From: Karalla daura
Lineage: Eukaryota; Chordata; Actinopteri; Chaetodontiformes; Leiognathidae
NCBI GenBank assembly: GCA_029224185.1
Contig: CM055199.1
Location: 16,159,267-16,223,266, forward strand
Direction of reading: 5' to 3'
Length of the DNA: 64,000 bases
In this document: piece after piece, positions 27,232 through 37,730 of the stretch
Layout: the number at the start of each line of letters is the position of its first letter
Numbering within the stretch: the stretch's first letter is position 1
The notes under the pieces: generated by a model
Told to the model about the DNA's origin: nothing
Databases searched by the model: none
What the model saw: the letters and a program-made list of their open reading frames with translations, nothing else
Translations under genes and position numbers: made by a program

Positions 27232-28267
27232 TGGCATGACATCACTGCAAATGTGAGAGGCATTTAAACCCATATCAGATTAACTTAAGAGAGGGGGGTG
27301 AGTAAGTAGCTTGGAGAGGGCGGATATTGGTATCAAAGACAGCAGGGCAAGACAAGCCTTTCATGAGTTTATGTTGGACGTGTGTGACTGAATGGACCAA
27401 AACGCACACAAAATAAAAGGGGGGGGGGGGGGGGGGTGTAGAGCCTGTAGACCCATAAATAGAAGAGAGGGGGTGGAAAATGTAGGGATGTGAGATGTAA
27501 ATGCTGGAAATGAGCAATCTCCTCGATCTTGCGCTGGGATGGTTTGTCAAATAAATGACAGGGTGAATAGTGAAGGGGGGTGGTGGTGAGTTTTTATCTA
27601 GCAGGCAGTGCAGGAATGAAGCAGCAGACTGAATTAATAACCCCTGATTCACCTAATATTCCATTAGATGCTGTTAACCATTTGTCTCCATGCTATCTCA
27701 CCTATTCCAGGCACACACACACACACACACACACATACATACAAATGTCTCCCATCCTCCTCCTCCTCCACCTTCATCTCCACCACAATACCCGCAACCC
27801 GTGGATCCACCCCATTCACGCCGCACAGAAAAAGGCTTCAATAAGATCTCATCTGCAGGGCAGCGTGCTGTCGGAGGGCTGCTATACTGGAGGACAGATT
27901 GCCTTTAATCCCAGCGCCAGCCTTGTGGACGCAAAAGCCAGTGTCAGCTCTCGTTTGGCCAATTTATGTCTGCGGCTGCTGTGAATTAATACAGCCGGTC
28001 GGGGCCCTGCTGTTCTGCGGTGATGATAAAATAAACAGTTGTTTATCTAATCGATGCGAACGTGCAGGTGATAGGGCTGAAGGCCTGCTCCTGCAGGACG
28101 GAGGCAGCGGAGCAACACCTGCAGGAACGTGCACGCAAAGCACAAGCATCCGATATATGCATCACCACAAATGTGCATCCGTGCAAATGCACGCCGTTTC
28201 ATCTGGCATCAGTGTGAGGGGGGATCAGACATCCTGCACGGCTTACCTCCGTGAAAAACGCCTCCAT
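34..28267 (-). CDS. myo10: Unconventional myosin-X-like motor head, 5' part of gene (3' part off the left edge)
   Basis: Actin-based filopodial motor; the window holds only the N-terminal 476 residues of the motor domain. Coding exons in transcript order: 28247-28267, 15120-15218, 4620-4778, 3390-3577, 2150-2284, 1840-1964, 1703-1716, 1495-1579, 1285-1391, 684-813, 481-599, 245-391, 34-134. All phases agree (1430 nt). Visible landmarks are the start MEAFFTE (MDNFFTE in human MYO10), the P-loop GESGAGKT at about residues 157-164, switch I NNNSSRFGKF at about 215-224 and switch II DIFGFE at about 435-440. The start ATG has A at -3 and G at +4. The exon ending at 1285 uses a weak donor (GTCGGT), chosen because phase and alignment require it. 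The IQ, PH, MyTH4 and FERM parts expected of the family lie beyond the window. Fish carry several myo10 paralogues, so the exact paralogue is uncertain. Confidence 0.9.
1717..1839 (-). other. U12-type GT-AG intron of myo10
   Basis: In transcript sense the intron begins GTATCCTTT, the U12 donor consensus. It carries TTCCTTGAC (1740-1732), a match to the U12 branch site TTCCTTRAC, with the branch A 16 nt from the terminal AG. It splits the Tyr codon of the conserved DYLLEK segment. It is followed by a coding exon of only 14 nt (1703-1716). Confidence 0.85.
2292..2340. repeat. (CA)n microsatellite
   Basis: A dinucleotide run of about 49 bp lies 8 bp from the acceptor of the P-loop exon of myo10. 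In transcript sense it is a GT-rich tract inside the polypyrimidine/branch region of that intron. Confidence 0.95.
2791..3114. mobile_element. Possible non-autonomous DNA transposon (MITE-like)
   Basis: The left end TTTTTCCACC (2791-2800) is matched as a near-perfect inverted copy, GTGGAAAAA (3106-3114), at the right end. The approximately 324-bp interior has more imperfect inverted similarity, with 'ccagttcca' near the left and 'tggaactg' near the right. It lies in a myo10 intron. I could not identify a target-site duplication, so the superfamily is not assigned. Confidence 0.35.
6484..6795 (+). mobile_element. Decayed tRNA-headed fish SINE copy
   Basis: The head 'ggtggcttagtggttagcac...cacctcccagcaa' is the tRNA-like start common to a widespread teleost SINE. 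A weak '...ctgtgatggccctgtcaaggatgtattgcctg' body follows, and the copy ends in the 'ataatggatggatg' tail. It contains an interrupted CAA run (6521-6535). Confidence 0.6.
7915..7960. repeat. (GT)n microsatellite
   Basis: GT repeat with one 'TATG' interruption near its left end, inside myo10 intron 2. Confidence 0.95.
8120..8370. repeat. Polypyrimidine (CT-rich) tract
   Basis: About 250 bp almost wholly of C and T on the plus strand, with several pure (CT)n blocks. Open frames across it are Ser/Leu/Phe-rich artefacts of composition. Confidence 0.85.
8534..8628. repeat. (CT)n-(CA)n compound microsatellite
   Basis: A short CT run is joined directly to 78 bp of CA repeat (8551-8628), in myo10 intron 2. 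Confidence 0.95.
9110..9180 (-). mobile_element. Inverted SINE head fragment
   Basis: Read on the minus strand this gives 'cctgggttcaactccaggtg' followed by 'ggcctttctgtgtggag'. These are the B-box and first body segment of the same SINE family seen elsewhere in the window. Only the head is preserved. Confidence 0.5.
9710..9795. repeat. (CA)n microsatellite, 86 bp
   Basis: Uninterrupted CA repeat, among the longest in the window, in myo10 intron 2. Confidence 0.97.
11000..11072. repeat. (GA)n microsatellite, 73 bp
   Basis: Uninterrupted purine AG repeat in myo10 intron 2. Confidence 0.97.
15067..15107. repeat. (GT)n microsatellite beside myo10 exon 2
   Basis: The repeat starts about 12 bp past the donor of the exon at 15120-15218, so it lies in the first bases of intron 2 of the myo10 transcript. 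Confidence 0.92.
18040..18255. repeat. Minisatellite with unit GTAGCATGGCATAAT
   Basis: Three near-perfect 15-bp units lie at about 18172-18216. They are embedded in about 200 bp of degenerate 'gtagcgta/gtaacata' variants. The imperfect repeat GGTAGCGTACCA(A/T)CAAG occurs on both sides, and one inverted pair ATGGCAT/ATGCCAT is present. Confidence 0.85.
19400..19450. repeat. (CT)n microsatellite
   Basis: CT repeat with a single G interruption, in myo10 intron 1. Confidence 0.95.
23393..23430. repeat. (GT)n microsatellite
   Basis: Pure GT run in myo10 intron 1. Confidence 0.95.
23853..23920. repeat. (GGTA)n tetranucleotide array, imperfect
   Basis: About 15 GGTA/AGTA units with point interruptions, in myo10 intron 1. 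Confidence 0.9.
24020..24170 (+). mobile_element. SINE body fragment
   Basis: The order 'aattgaggtcaattgtagac', 'ataaattgtc', 'gtgtgagtga', 'gtcgaccagtccaggga' follows the body of the teleost SINE family. The tRNA head and the tail are missing. Confidence 0.5.
26145..26400 (-). mobile_element. SINE copy, inverted, body and partial head
   Basis: On the plus strand it begins 'atccatccattatctag', the tail in reverse. It continues with 'gtcgccagtccatcgcagag', 'ccccacacagacctggggagaacatg' (in pieces) and 'gggatacgaactgcagacc'. This is the reverse complement of the family seen at 6484 and 38080. Confidence 0.6.
27145..27228. repeat. (CA)n microsatellite, 84 bp
   Basis: Uninterrupted CA array about 1 kb inside intron 1 from the myo10 first coding exon. 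Confidence 0.97.
27419..27436 (+). repeat. Poly-G homopolymer (18 nt)
   Basis: An unbroken run of 18 G on the plus strand, a candidate G-quadruplex sequence. Length in an assembly is often unreliable at such runs. Confidence 0.9.
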
Positions 28268-28560
28268 CCTCCCTGCTCCTCCCTGACGACACCCGGCGCA
28301 GCGCACACACCGGCTCCGGGCTCCGGTGCGCAAAGCTCGGCAACCTGAGAGAGGGAAGGGTCGGCGGGCTCCGGGATCGCTGTCGGTGCCTCCTTACTGG
28401 CGTTTCCCATTCACATTCCCATCCTCATGGTCTCAACCGCTCCAGCAGTGACCGGGGTCCTCCATGCGCAAAAATGCGCCGCATGAGAGAAAATCCAAAG
28501 TGATGAAAAATTAAAAGTGTCCGCGCCGGCGTTTAATTGAAGCGCCCCGGTTTTCTAGGC
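28268..28560 (-). promoter_or_regulatory. myo10 5' UTR and core promoter region (inferred)
   Basis: GC- and CpG-richer sequence immediately upstream, in transcript sense, of the myo10 start ATG at 28267. It includes several CGGC/GCGC/CCGG motifs and an AT-rich 'gaaaaattaaaag' stretch near 28503-28519. Position and composition support a CpG-type promoter; the transcription start itself is not visible. Confidence 0.45.
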
Positions 28561-28637
28561 CTGCCTCGTTTCTGTACATCCGCCGGTGTATCGGTGTGTG
28601 TGTATGTTTGTGTGTGTGCATGTGTGTGTATGTGTGT

Positions 28638-28640
<3 letters not shown>

Positions 28641-28711
<71 letters not shown>
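28641..28711. repeat. (GA)n microsatellite upstream of myo10
   Basis: A 71-bp AG array preceded by imperfect GT repeats (28590-28640), 370-440 bp upstream of the myo10 start codon and so close to its promoter. Confidence 0.95.
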
Positions 28712-28713
<2 letters not shown>

Positions 28714-28979
28714 CAGTCCGGGGGCAGAAACAGCTTGATGCTGCACATCGCACACACCGGCTGGGCGGTGCAGACAGCCTCCTCCAGTACTACACACACA
28801 CGTACGCGCGCACATACACACGAAAGCACGCACGTACGCACCCTGAGATAACGCAAAGGATATTGATGATACTGAGTTGATGTTGAGCCTCATTTAGGGC
28901 AATAGACAGAGAGATAGATTAATAGATAGGGTTTACAGTTAAGGATAGGATTTATGGATCACAGTTATGATTATGTTTG

Positions 28980-29215
28980 CAATTCGGGTTTTGGAAAGTG
29001 GTTTTTGATCTAGGAAATCAGGGTGTTTGTGTTTTTTGCTAGGGTTAGGGTTTCGGGTTGGGGACTTTTAGGTTTTAGAGTTCAAAAATATAGTGAAGGA
29101 GTTATGGTTTTGTTTTCGGGTTTTGGTTGGCGGTTAGGGTTACTGAACCCTAAACCCCTAACCTCTACCTAAACATATTATCCTAGCCCTAACCCCTTCA
29201 TTTAAACCCTAAATC
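28980..29215. repeat. Degenerate telomere-like repeats in head-to-head orientation
   Basis: The first part (28980-29140) is rich in GGGTTA/TAGGGTT variants. After 'gttactgaacc' the pattern switches to CCCTAA/CCTAAC variants (29144-29215). The inversion of strand sense at about 29142 gives the block a hairpin-like or fused-repeat layout, although individual units are badly decayed. Confidence 0.5.
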
Positions 29216-29274
29216 TTAACATAAACTCTATCTTAACATAAAACTGCACTAAGACTGCAACTCAAACATTAGCT

Positions 29275-29525
29275 TCCTCATGGCAAGAGGGTTGCTGATC
29301 TAAATCCAGGTCAAACTGAGAGCCTTTCCATGAGCAGTTTCCATGTTCTCCAGTTACTCTGAATTCCTCTACAACATCCATGTTTAATTTGACTGGAGAC
29401 TCTAAATTGCCACTAGTTGTGAGTGTCAGAGTGAATGGTGAGCGGCTGGCGAGGGTGTATTCTTCTGGCAGATCCCCTGGAACACCAGTGGGTACAAAGT
29501 GGGTCAGATAATAGATTATGGATTA
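29275..29525 (+). mobile_element. Decayed SINE copy
   Basis: Matches in order: 'tggcaagagggttgctgatc', 'catgttctcc', 'ttgactggagactctaaatt', 'gtgagtgtcagagtgaatgg' and the tail 'ataatagattatgg'. This is the same family as at 6484. Confidence 0.5.
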
Positions 29526-32500
29526 CTATGAAAGGATGAATTCATTTGTTGCAACTTTAAACCCTTTCCAGAGGATGCGCTATCAGAAAATGTATTATTT
29601 CACCCCATGCTGACTTTTTCATTAGAGTAAAACGGCAGAAATCATTGTTAAATGGTGAAAAGCGAACTTCAAGAATGAAATGATATAAAAAAAATCAAAA
29701 AGAGAGAATGGGAAATAATATTTCTGCATAATCTTATTTTAAAAAGAAGGCATAGAAGGTGGAGCCTGGGTTACAGGGTGGGCCACTGCCCCTGCAAGGT
29801 GAAAAATGATACCGCAATCACCCACAGACACATTCAGACAATATCAAAACAGCAGGGATTAAACAGCCCAAAATTAAGGACGATAATTCACAATATCCCC
29901 AAAGACATCAGTTTGTACAAGCGAGGTGGAAACCGATGGACAGCTGGTTTATGTGTTGTGGAGCGTGCATGGTTTAATTCCTCTCTTTAGATGGCCAAGC
30001 TGTGGGGGCCAGGTGCAGTCATCAGGAGCCCAGCAGGCTGAGGCCTCTCTGGGGTAAAGTATTGTGAAACTCAACCGGTTCCCTCTGGATCCCTCGAGGT
30101 ACATAGGGGGCCCTCCTGTACGCACAGACGTATTATTTAGCTCCCTACTCCATCTTTATCAGGAGACAGATCAAAAGCTACAGCCCCCCAAAAACAGGGC
30201 CTCCCTTTTTGTTGGGAACGTGTGTCTATAGGGGTGCGCACACACACACACACACATACATGAAAATACATAATCATTCAGGAAATGAGACCTGATCTCC
30301 CTCCCATCTACAACCTGAAGTTGCCTGGAGGGTAAAGGAATTGTGGTGTGGTGAACCTGAGATTCCAGCACCACAGGCACATGAACACTTCATCTCTCTC
30401 TCTCACACACACACACACACATACACACACACACACGAAACACACAAATTTAAACAGTGGAAAAGACTCTGCACATAGACGGGAATAAGCGCCTTCTTTT
30501 GTGGAGTTTGTATGTTTTTTTCTTGTTTCTACATGGGTTTTCTTAGAGTCACTCTCTCCCTAACTCTAACCCAAAAGATGCTTCGACTAGCCAAGACTGG
30601 TATTCAGTGAACAGAGTCAAATGTTATGAATATGTTTTTTGAAATTTGTCCATAAAAATCTCTCCAGGTTGGAAGATAAAGTGGAGGCTCTGGGATGTGT
30701 AATTATGGCTAAAAGCCGTCAACTGTAATATGCACATGTGTACAACAACACACACATGTTGGATATAAGCAAATCTGGGCTATTGAGTTCTCATCGCCAT
30801 GACGACTGCAGGACTGAGTGACCCTCAGCAATGAATTGTGGGATAGATTTTGTTCCCTGGGACTCAGGAGGTGAACTCTGCTTACTCATCTGACCGCAGC
30901 TCTTCTGTCTCACTCTTTCTCCTTGACGTCTCCTTCTCCTCTTACTGTTAGATAGTGCATGTGTATGTGTGCGTGTGGGAGTGTAAATCACAGAGAAGTG
31001 TGTGTCATAGACAGATCATCAATAGCTTCTCTGGAGTGAAAACGCAGACGTATTAGTGAAAAGCTAAAAGCTGAGTGTGGGCAGAGTCTGCGCAGATACA
31101 CACTCGCAGATATTGCAAACACACAAGCCTGTGATTTAGCATGTGTCAAGTAACTGGTGTGTGTGTGTGTGTGTGTGTCATATGTTGCATGTGCTTGTGA
31201 GCATCATTCACAATGTCACAGCCAATCAGTTTTACGACCAGAGGATCCATAAATCTCTGTTAATTTATTAACCTCTCTCTCTCTCAGTCACCTCTCCTCC
31301 GACACATCTGTTCCTGGTTGTCTGAGAGAGAGGACACGCTGAATCAAAGAGATGCTGAAAGAAACTAAGTGTGAAATTGAAATTACTCTGATTGATCATC
31401 AACTTGTTTTTTTTTTTTGTTACTGTTTTACTCGTGAAATGGGACAATCCAAAACAAGGCCTGGAGGCATCCACAGCAAGCGCTCTCAAAGCTGGAGAAA
31501 AAAATGGTGCATTTGTGGTCTGTTTGTGAGACTTTTAAAAGTGTAAAATTCTTTGCAATCTTTCATGTGTTGACATTTTCACTCATTGGGCAGTAGGCTT
31601 GAAATGTTGTGACAATAACTGCAGCTGCTTTATTAAAAGCTCATTTTCATCCATCTGAATTATGGATTATGTGGTTGACAAAGACACATGGATACAAATA
31701 AACACACACTTGCGGAAATGCAATAACGAGCAGATGAATTTACTTAGTCTCTAATTGCATTTACTTTGAATTACTGGATATTAAACCTGTGCTGGCAGAA
31801 GAGCAACTCTACTACATACCCCAGCAGTGTTTAAGCATCTGTCACACACACAAAATGACACAAAACACTGACATACATTCATTTACATCTGGAGAAGTTC
31901 TCCAGTCACCAGTCCAGTGATTTCCTGCTGAATGTAACCTCAGGTAGTGGAGCCACAGCAAATAAAATCACAAGTTTGAGGAAAGATGAAGGATAATTCT
32001 TTTAAAAAATAGTTTTGAAAATTGAGTAGTTCAGATCTAGAGTCTAACATGGCTGCTGGTGGAAAGCAAGACCCCAATCTTCTCATCTACTGCACATCTA
32101 TAACATAATTCTAGTTCTCTGTATGGATGGGGGAGCTATGATTTTACCCACTCCCTGGAGCTCCAGACAATGTCTCTCTGACCTCCATGTCTCTCTATTG
32201 TATTGATTATCAACAAACCTGCTGATATTGATAGTCACATTAACCTTTCTGTCTGGTGAGCAAGTCTGAAAGACGTTTGTCTGCCCGGATGAAAATGAAG
32301 TTATATTGAGAAAGTAATCACGACATTGGGATGAATGAAGAAATGGCAAATCTGCAAAAACAGAATTTGACTGGTTGAAATATCAATAGATAATCAGCAT
32401 ATATTTGTATTTTAATAAAGGCAGAAAAGGTGGACTATAAAATAGAGAGATGCTGATCCACTGCCCTCCTTCCAAAGGACAAACCATGCAGTCTGGTCCA

Positions 32501-32535
32501 GACCCTGGGGACAAGTGTACTGACTGGTACACCTC

Positions 32536-32571
<36 letters not shown>

Positions 32572-33926
32572 CAGACAGCGACATACATGATGTCACCCGA
32601 TCTTTATGACTCATACATCACGCACAAAGCTCAGGATACAGAGCAGAATAACATCTCTGAGAATAAAGGAGGCTGCAAGATGGAGGAACATCAACCAGGC
32701 TGCTGACACCTATTTCTGTAAAGACAGCATGTTAGACCATCAGTGCATCAGCAAATTGTGAATGAATGTTTGACCTCTCGTCCCAAATCCTCTGCAGGTT
32801 TATCCTGTTAATCTAGCATCTCACACAAGATTTGCTTTTCACTTTTGGTGTGATGGCTGTAACAGATGAAGCGGGCATTGATTAAGATCTCTTGCTCATC
32901 CTCTACCTGGCAAAATGTAAGATTAGTAATCCCTTTGTTCCGGTTGCCCTCTATCTCACTCACACAAATACACACAGGATATTGATACGAAGCTGAGCCA
33001 ATGTGCGCATTCCTATGTTATTGTCTCTGTCCCAAAGATATGGTGTATGGCAAGGACGATATGGGAAATAATCTGTAGCTCAATAAAGAAAGGACCTGAT
33101 TCTGTGTGTTCACATTGGTTAATCCTGAAATGAGAGAGATTACTTATCTACCAAGGAATCAACCATAGCCTTGCTTGCGATTTGTTATCCGTACCTGTTT
33201 TATTTTGGAAAATATAATGAGTTTGGACCAATTAAAATATCAGATTAAAAGACTTAATTCCTGGCCAGTGTTTCTCATTTCTGGCAGTCTGGCAGGGGAG
33301 ATCCAAAACATAACTGAAACAGTTGAGTAGACACCAGGACAAATTTGGATATTAAAAGAAACTGGGGAAGGATGAAAATCCCCAATACTGTGGCAACTCA
33401 ATTAAGACAAATCTGAATAATGAGTCCTAATATTTAAGAACAGCAGACTGCTGCATATTTGCCGAGCCGGAAAGAAAGTGGGACAGTTAAGGCTCTTGGA
33501 AATCAGCCCCAGGGGTACCAGCAATGAGAGGGAGACAAGCACCGACTTAAACTTTAAGGAGAGGTTTAAGGAGTATTATGCTGCACCCTGTGCATGACCG
33601 GGCGTGACTGTGACTAGATGTCATACCTGCTGCGTTGGGTTTACATGGGCGACCGTACTCAGGAAGCAGCCTTATCTAATTAAGTTGCTCTAGAGACATG
33701 ACTTCATCCTGATTCCCTTTTTCCCTGCCCCCTTCCCAGCAACCCCCACCTGCCACCCCCACCCCCAACCCCACCCACTACTATATCCCAGCACCACCCA
33801 TAGGCTGCATGGCAGCATGACAACACGTCTTTGGACCAAATTAGCTGTCAATGCACCCCCCTCCAAATCCCTACAGACAGAGGGGTAATTTAATCAGCCT
33901 GCTATAGCCTGCAGCACACAGACATG

Positions 33927-33930
<4 letters not shown>

Positions 33931-33980
<50 letters not shown>
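33931..33980. repeat. (CA)n microsatellite
   Basis: Pure CA array of about 50 bp in intergenic sequence. Confidence 0.96.
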
Positions 33981-33982
<2 letters not shown>

Positions 33983-34259
33983 CATACATAGAGTGGTCCA
34001 GAATTACAATATAGTACAATCACATATTGGAAACAGATGAGCTGTAGCTTTAGCGCTTTAGACGAGTTTTGTAGAATATACAAATTTTGCTCTAAATTGT
34101 CCTGTACAAATGTTAGTAATTTCATAGGAATAAGTCTGACTGAGAGATCTGAAAGCTAAGAAAAGGTATGGGTATATTTAGCTTTATCTGGTTCACTCTT
34201 GATGACACTTTATTTGACTTTCATATCTCTGTTGCCACTTGGTGTTTATCAACCAGTGA

Positions 34260-36410
<2,151 letters not shown>

Positions 36411-36469
36411 GCAGGGCGTGTACATGACTTCCCCTTATCTTCCTAAAATTTCCTCGAGCCCGCCCCTGA

Positions 36470-36700
36470 CTGCATCTGATTGGCTGTTACGCCTCACCCC
36501 TTTTTGTGATTGGATGACGCACCTGTCACTCAGCCGTGACAGACGCCACACTGCTAGCAGCTTCGAAAATGAAACTGGCGTCGAGAGAGGCGAAAGGAAA
36601 CGAAAACAAGACGGTTGGCAGATAAAAAAAAAAATCCCCACCGTGGATTCATTTATCTTACGGAAGCAGCGCGGAGCCAAGCAGCAGGGACACAGTGGTG
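36470..36700 (+). promoter_or_regulatory. Putative atg9a core promoter and first exon
   Basis: Two inverted CCAAT boxes (ATTGG at 36479-36483 and 36509-36513) stand 30 bp apart. A CRE-like TGACGCA (36515-36521) follows, then CpG-containing sequence. A donor-like CACAGTG/GTGAGG at about 36697 could end a non-coding first exon. The CCAAT pair plus CRE-like site resembles many TATA-less vertebrate promoters. No start site can be read directly. Confidence 0.45.
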
Positions 36701-36963
36701 AGGACACAATGCGGATTGTGGAGCTGGTATATTTCATGTTGTGGGGGCAGGCCTGTTCCTGTCAGAGCACGACAATAACAACAGCACCTGGAGCCTCCAG
36801 CAACTTACATTGACATTTGGCTGCGGTTTAAGCCCTGTCTTATTAGTTATCTTCTCACTAACAGACGCCGAGCCTGGTCTTTGCAATCCCGTCTGGTCCT
36901 GTGTGAGATTAAATAGGGGAATCAGCTTTAAGGGAAATGTCTCTTCTTCCCCTTTTTTTGCAG

Positions 36964-37730
36964 CTGGGAATGTTGAGTCAACATCAGGGGTGGAGGGGAC
37001 TCACTGTACTGCTATGGAGGTAAGTTCATAGCCTTTTTCTTCTCAAGGATCGAAACGATCTCATTTGTAATATAAACAATGTGCCTGGATTTGTTCCAAT
37101 ACTGCATTTACAGTGCATGCAACGTTTCCCTGATGAATAATTTGCACCCTTTCAGCAATTTCCGTGGCATTTGATTCGGGTCTTTTTTAGCTCTCATCTA
37201 ACTTTCATTTTTTGTTGGCAAGATAAGTAGACATCAAGACAGAGTTCAGGTCCAATTACCTATGTAGTCGATTTGAGTTTCAAATTGGACGGACATAAGA
37301 TACTCGTTTCATTTGTATGAGAGGAGGTTTATTTCTGTTTTCTGTGTTTTTTCAGGGAGCATTGTCTCTCTCTGCTCAGAGTTTATAATGAAGGTTTTAC
37401 CTTTCAAACAGGGACACTAGTGATAGCTTTGTTACTGAGAGTCCAGATCTAGGGTTGCTCCTGAGTCACTGATCCTGATCTCTGACCTCCACACAGATTG
37501 ATTAGACAAAGTGGAGTACTTTCCTTTAAAATCAAGGCTAAAGTCAGTGGTAAAGCGTCCGTGGAGGCTATACAACTGTACATCCTGTACTCTATCAGTG
37601 TGGGCCACGTTTATATCCTTTAGCTGTTGATCATTAACTAATATACAGTGTGTAATGTGTCGTTCTCCTGTCTCTCCAGACTGTAGCAGGCGGTCTGGCT
37701 GCTTGGTGAGACTGGAAGCCGGTGCCAACC
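36964..37730 (+). other. atg9a 5' UTR exons (inferred)
   Basis: A candidate non-coding exon, 36964-37019, has a good acceptor (CCTTTTTTTGCAG) and a strong donor (GAG/GTAAGT). A second acceptor (TCTCTCCAG) at 37679 opens the exon that carries the start codon at 37731. The upstream ATG near 37013 is out of the main frame. Confidence 0.45.

Larger units (their letters stand above)
15219..28246 (-). other. myo10 intron 1 (about 13 kb), non-coding
   Basis: This separates the 7-codon first coding exon from the second. I found no nested gene. It holds the minisatellite at 18040-18255, CT and GT microsatellites (19400-19450, 20370-20397, 23393-23430), a GGTA array (23853-23920), and SINE fragments at about 24020-24170 and 26145-26400. 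It also holds an 84-bp CA array (27145-27228) and an 18-nt poly-G run (27419-27436). The rest is unique sequence without recognisable features. Confidence 0.7.

Noticed and set aside
29040..29215. True interstitial telomere array
   Set aside because: Units are too degenerate to call as genuine TTAGGG repeats; reported only as telomere-like.
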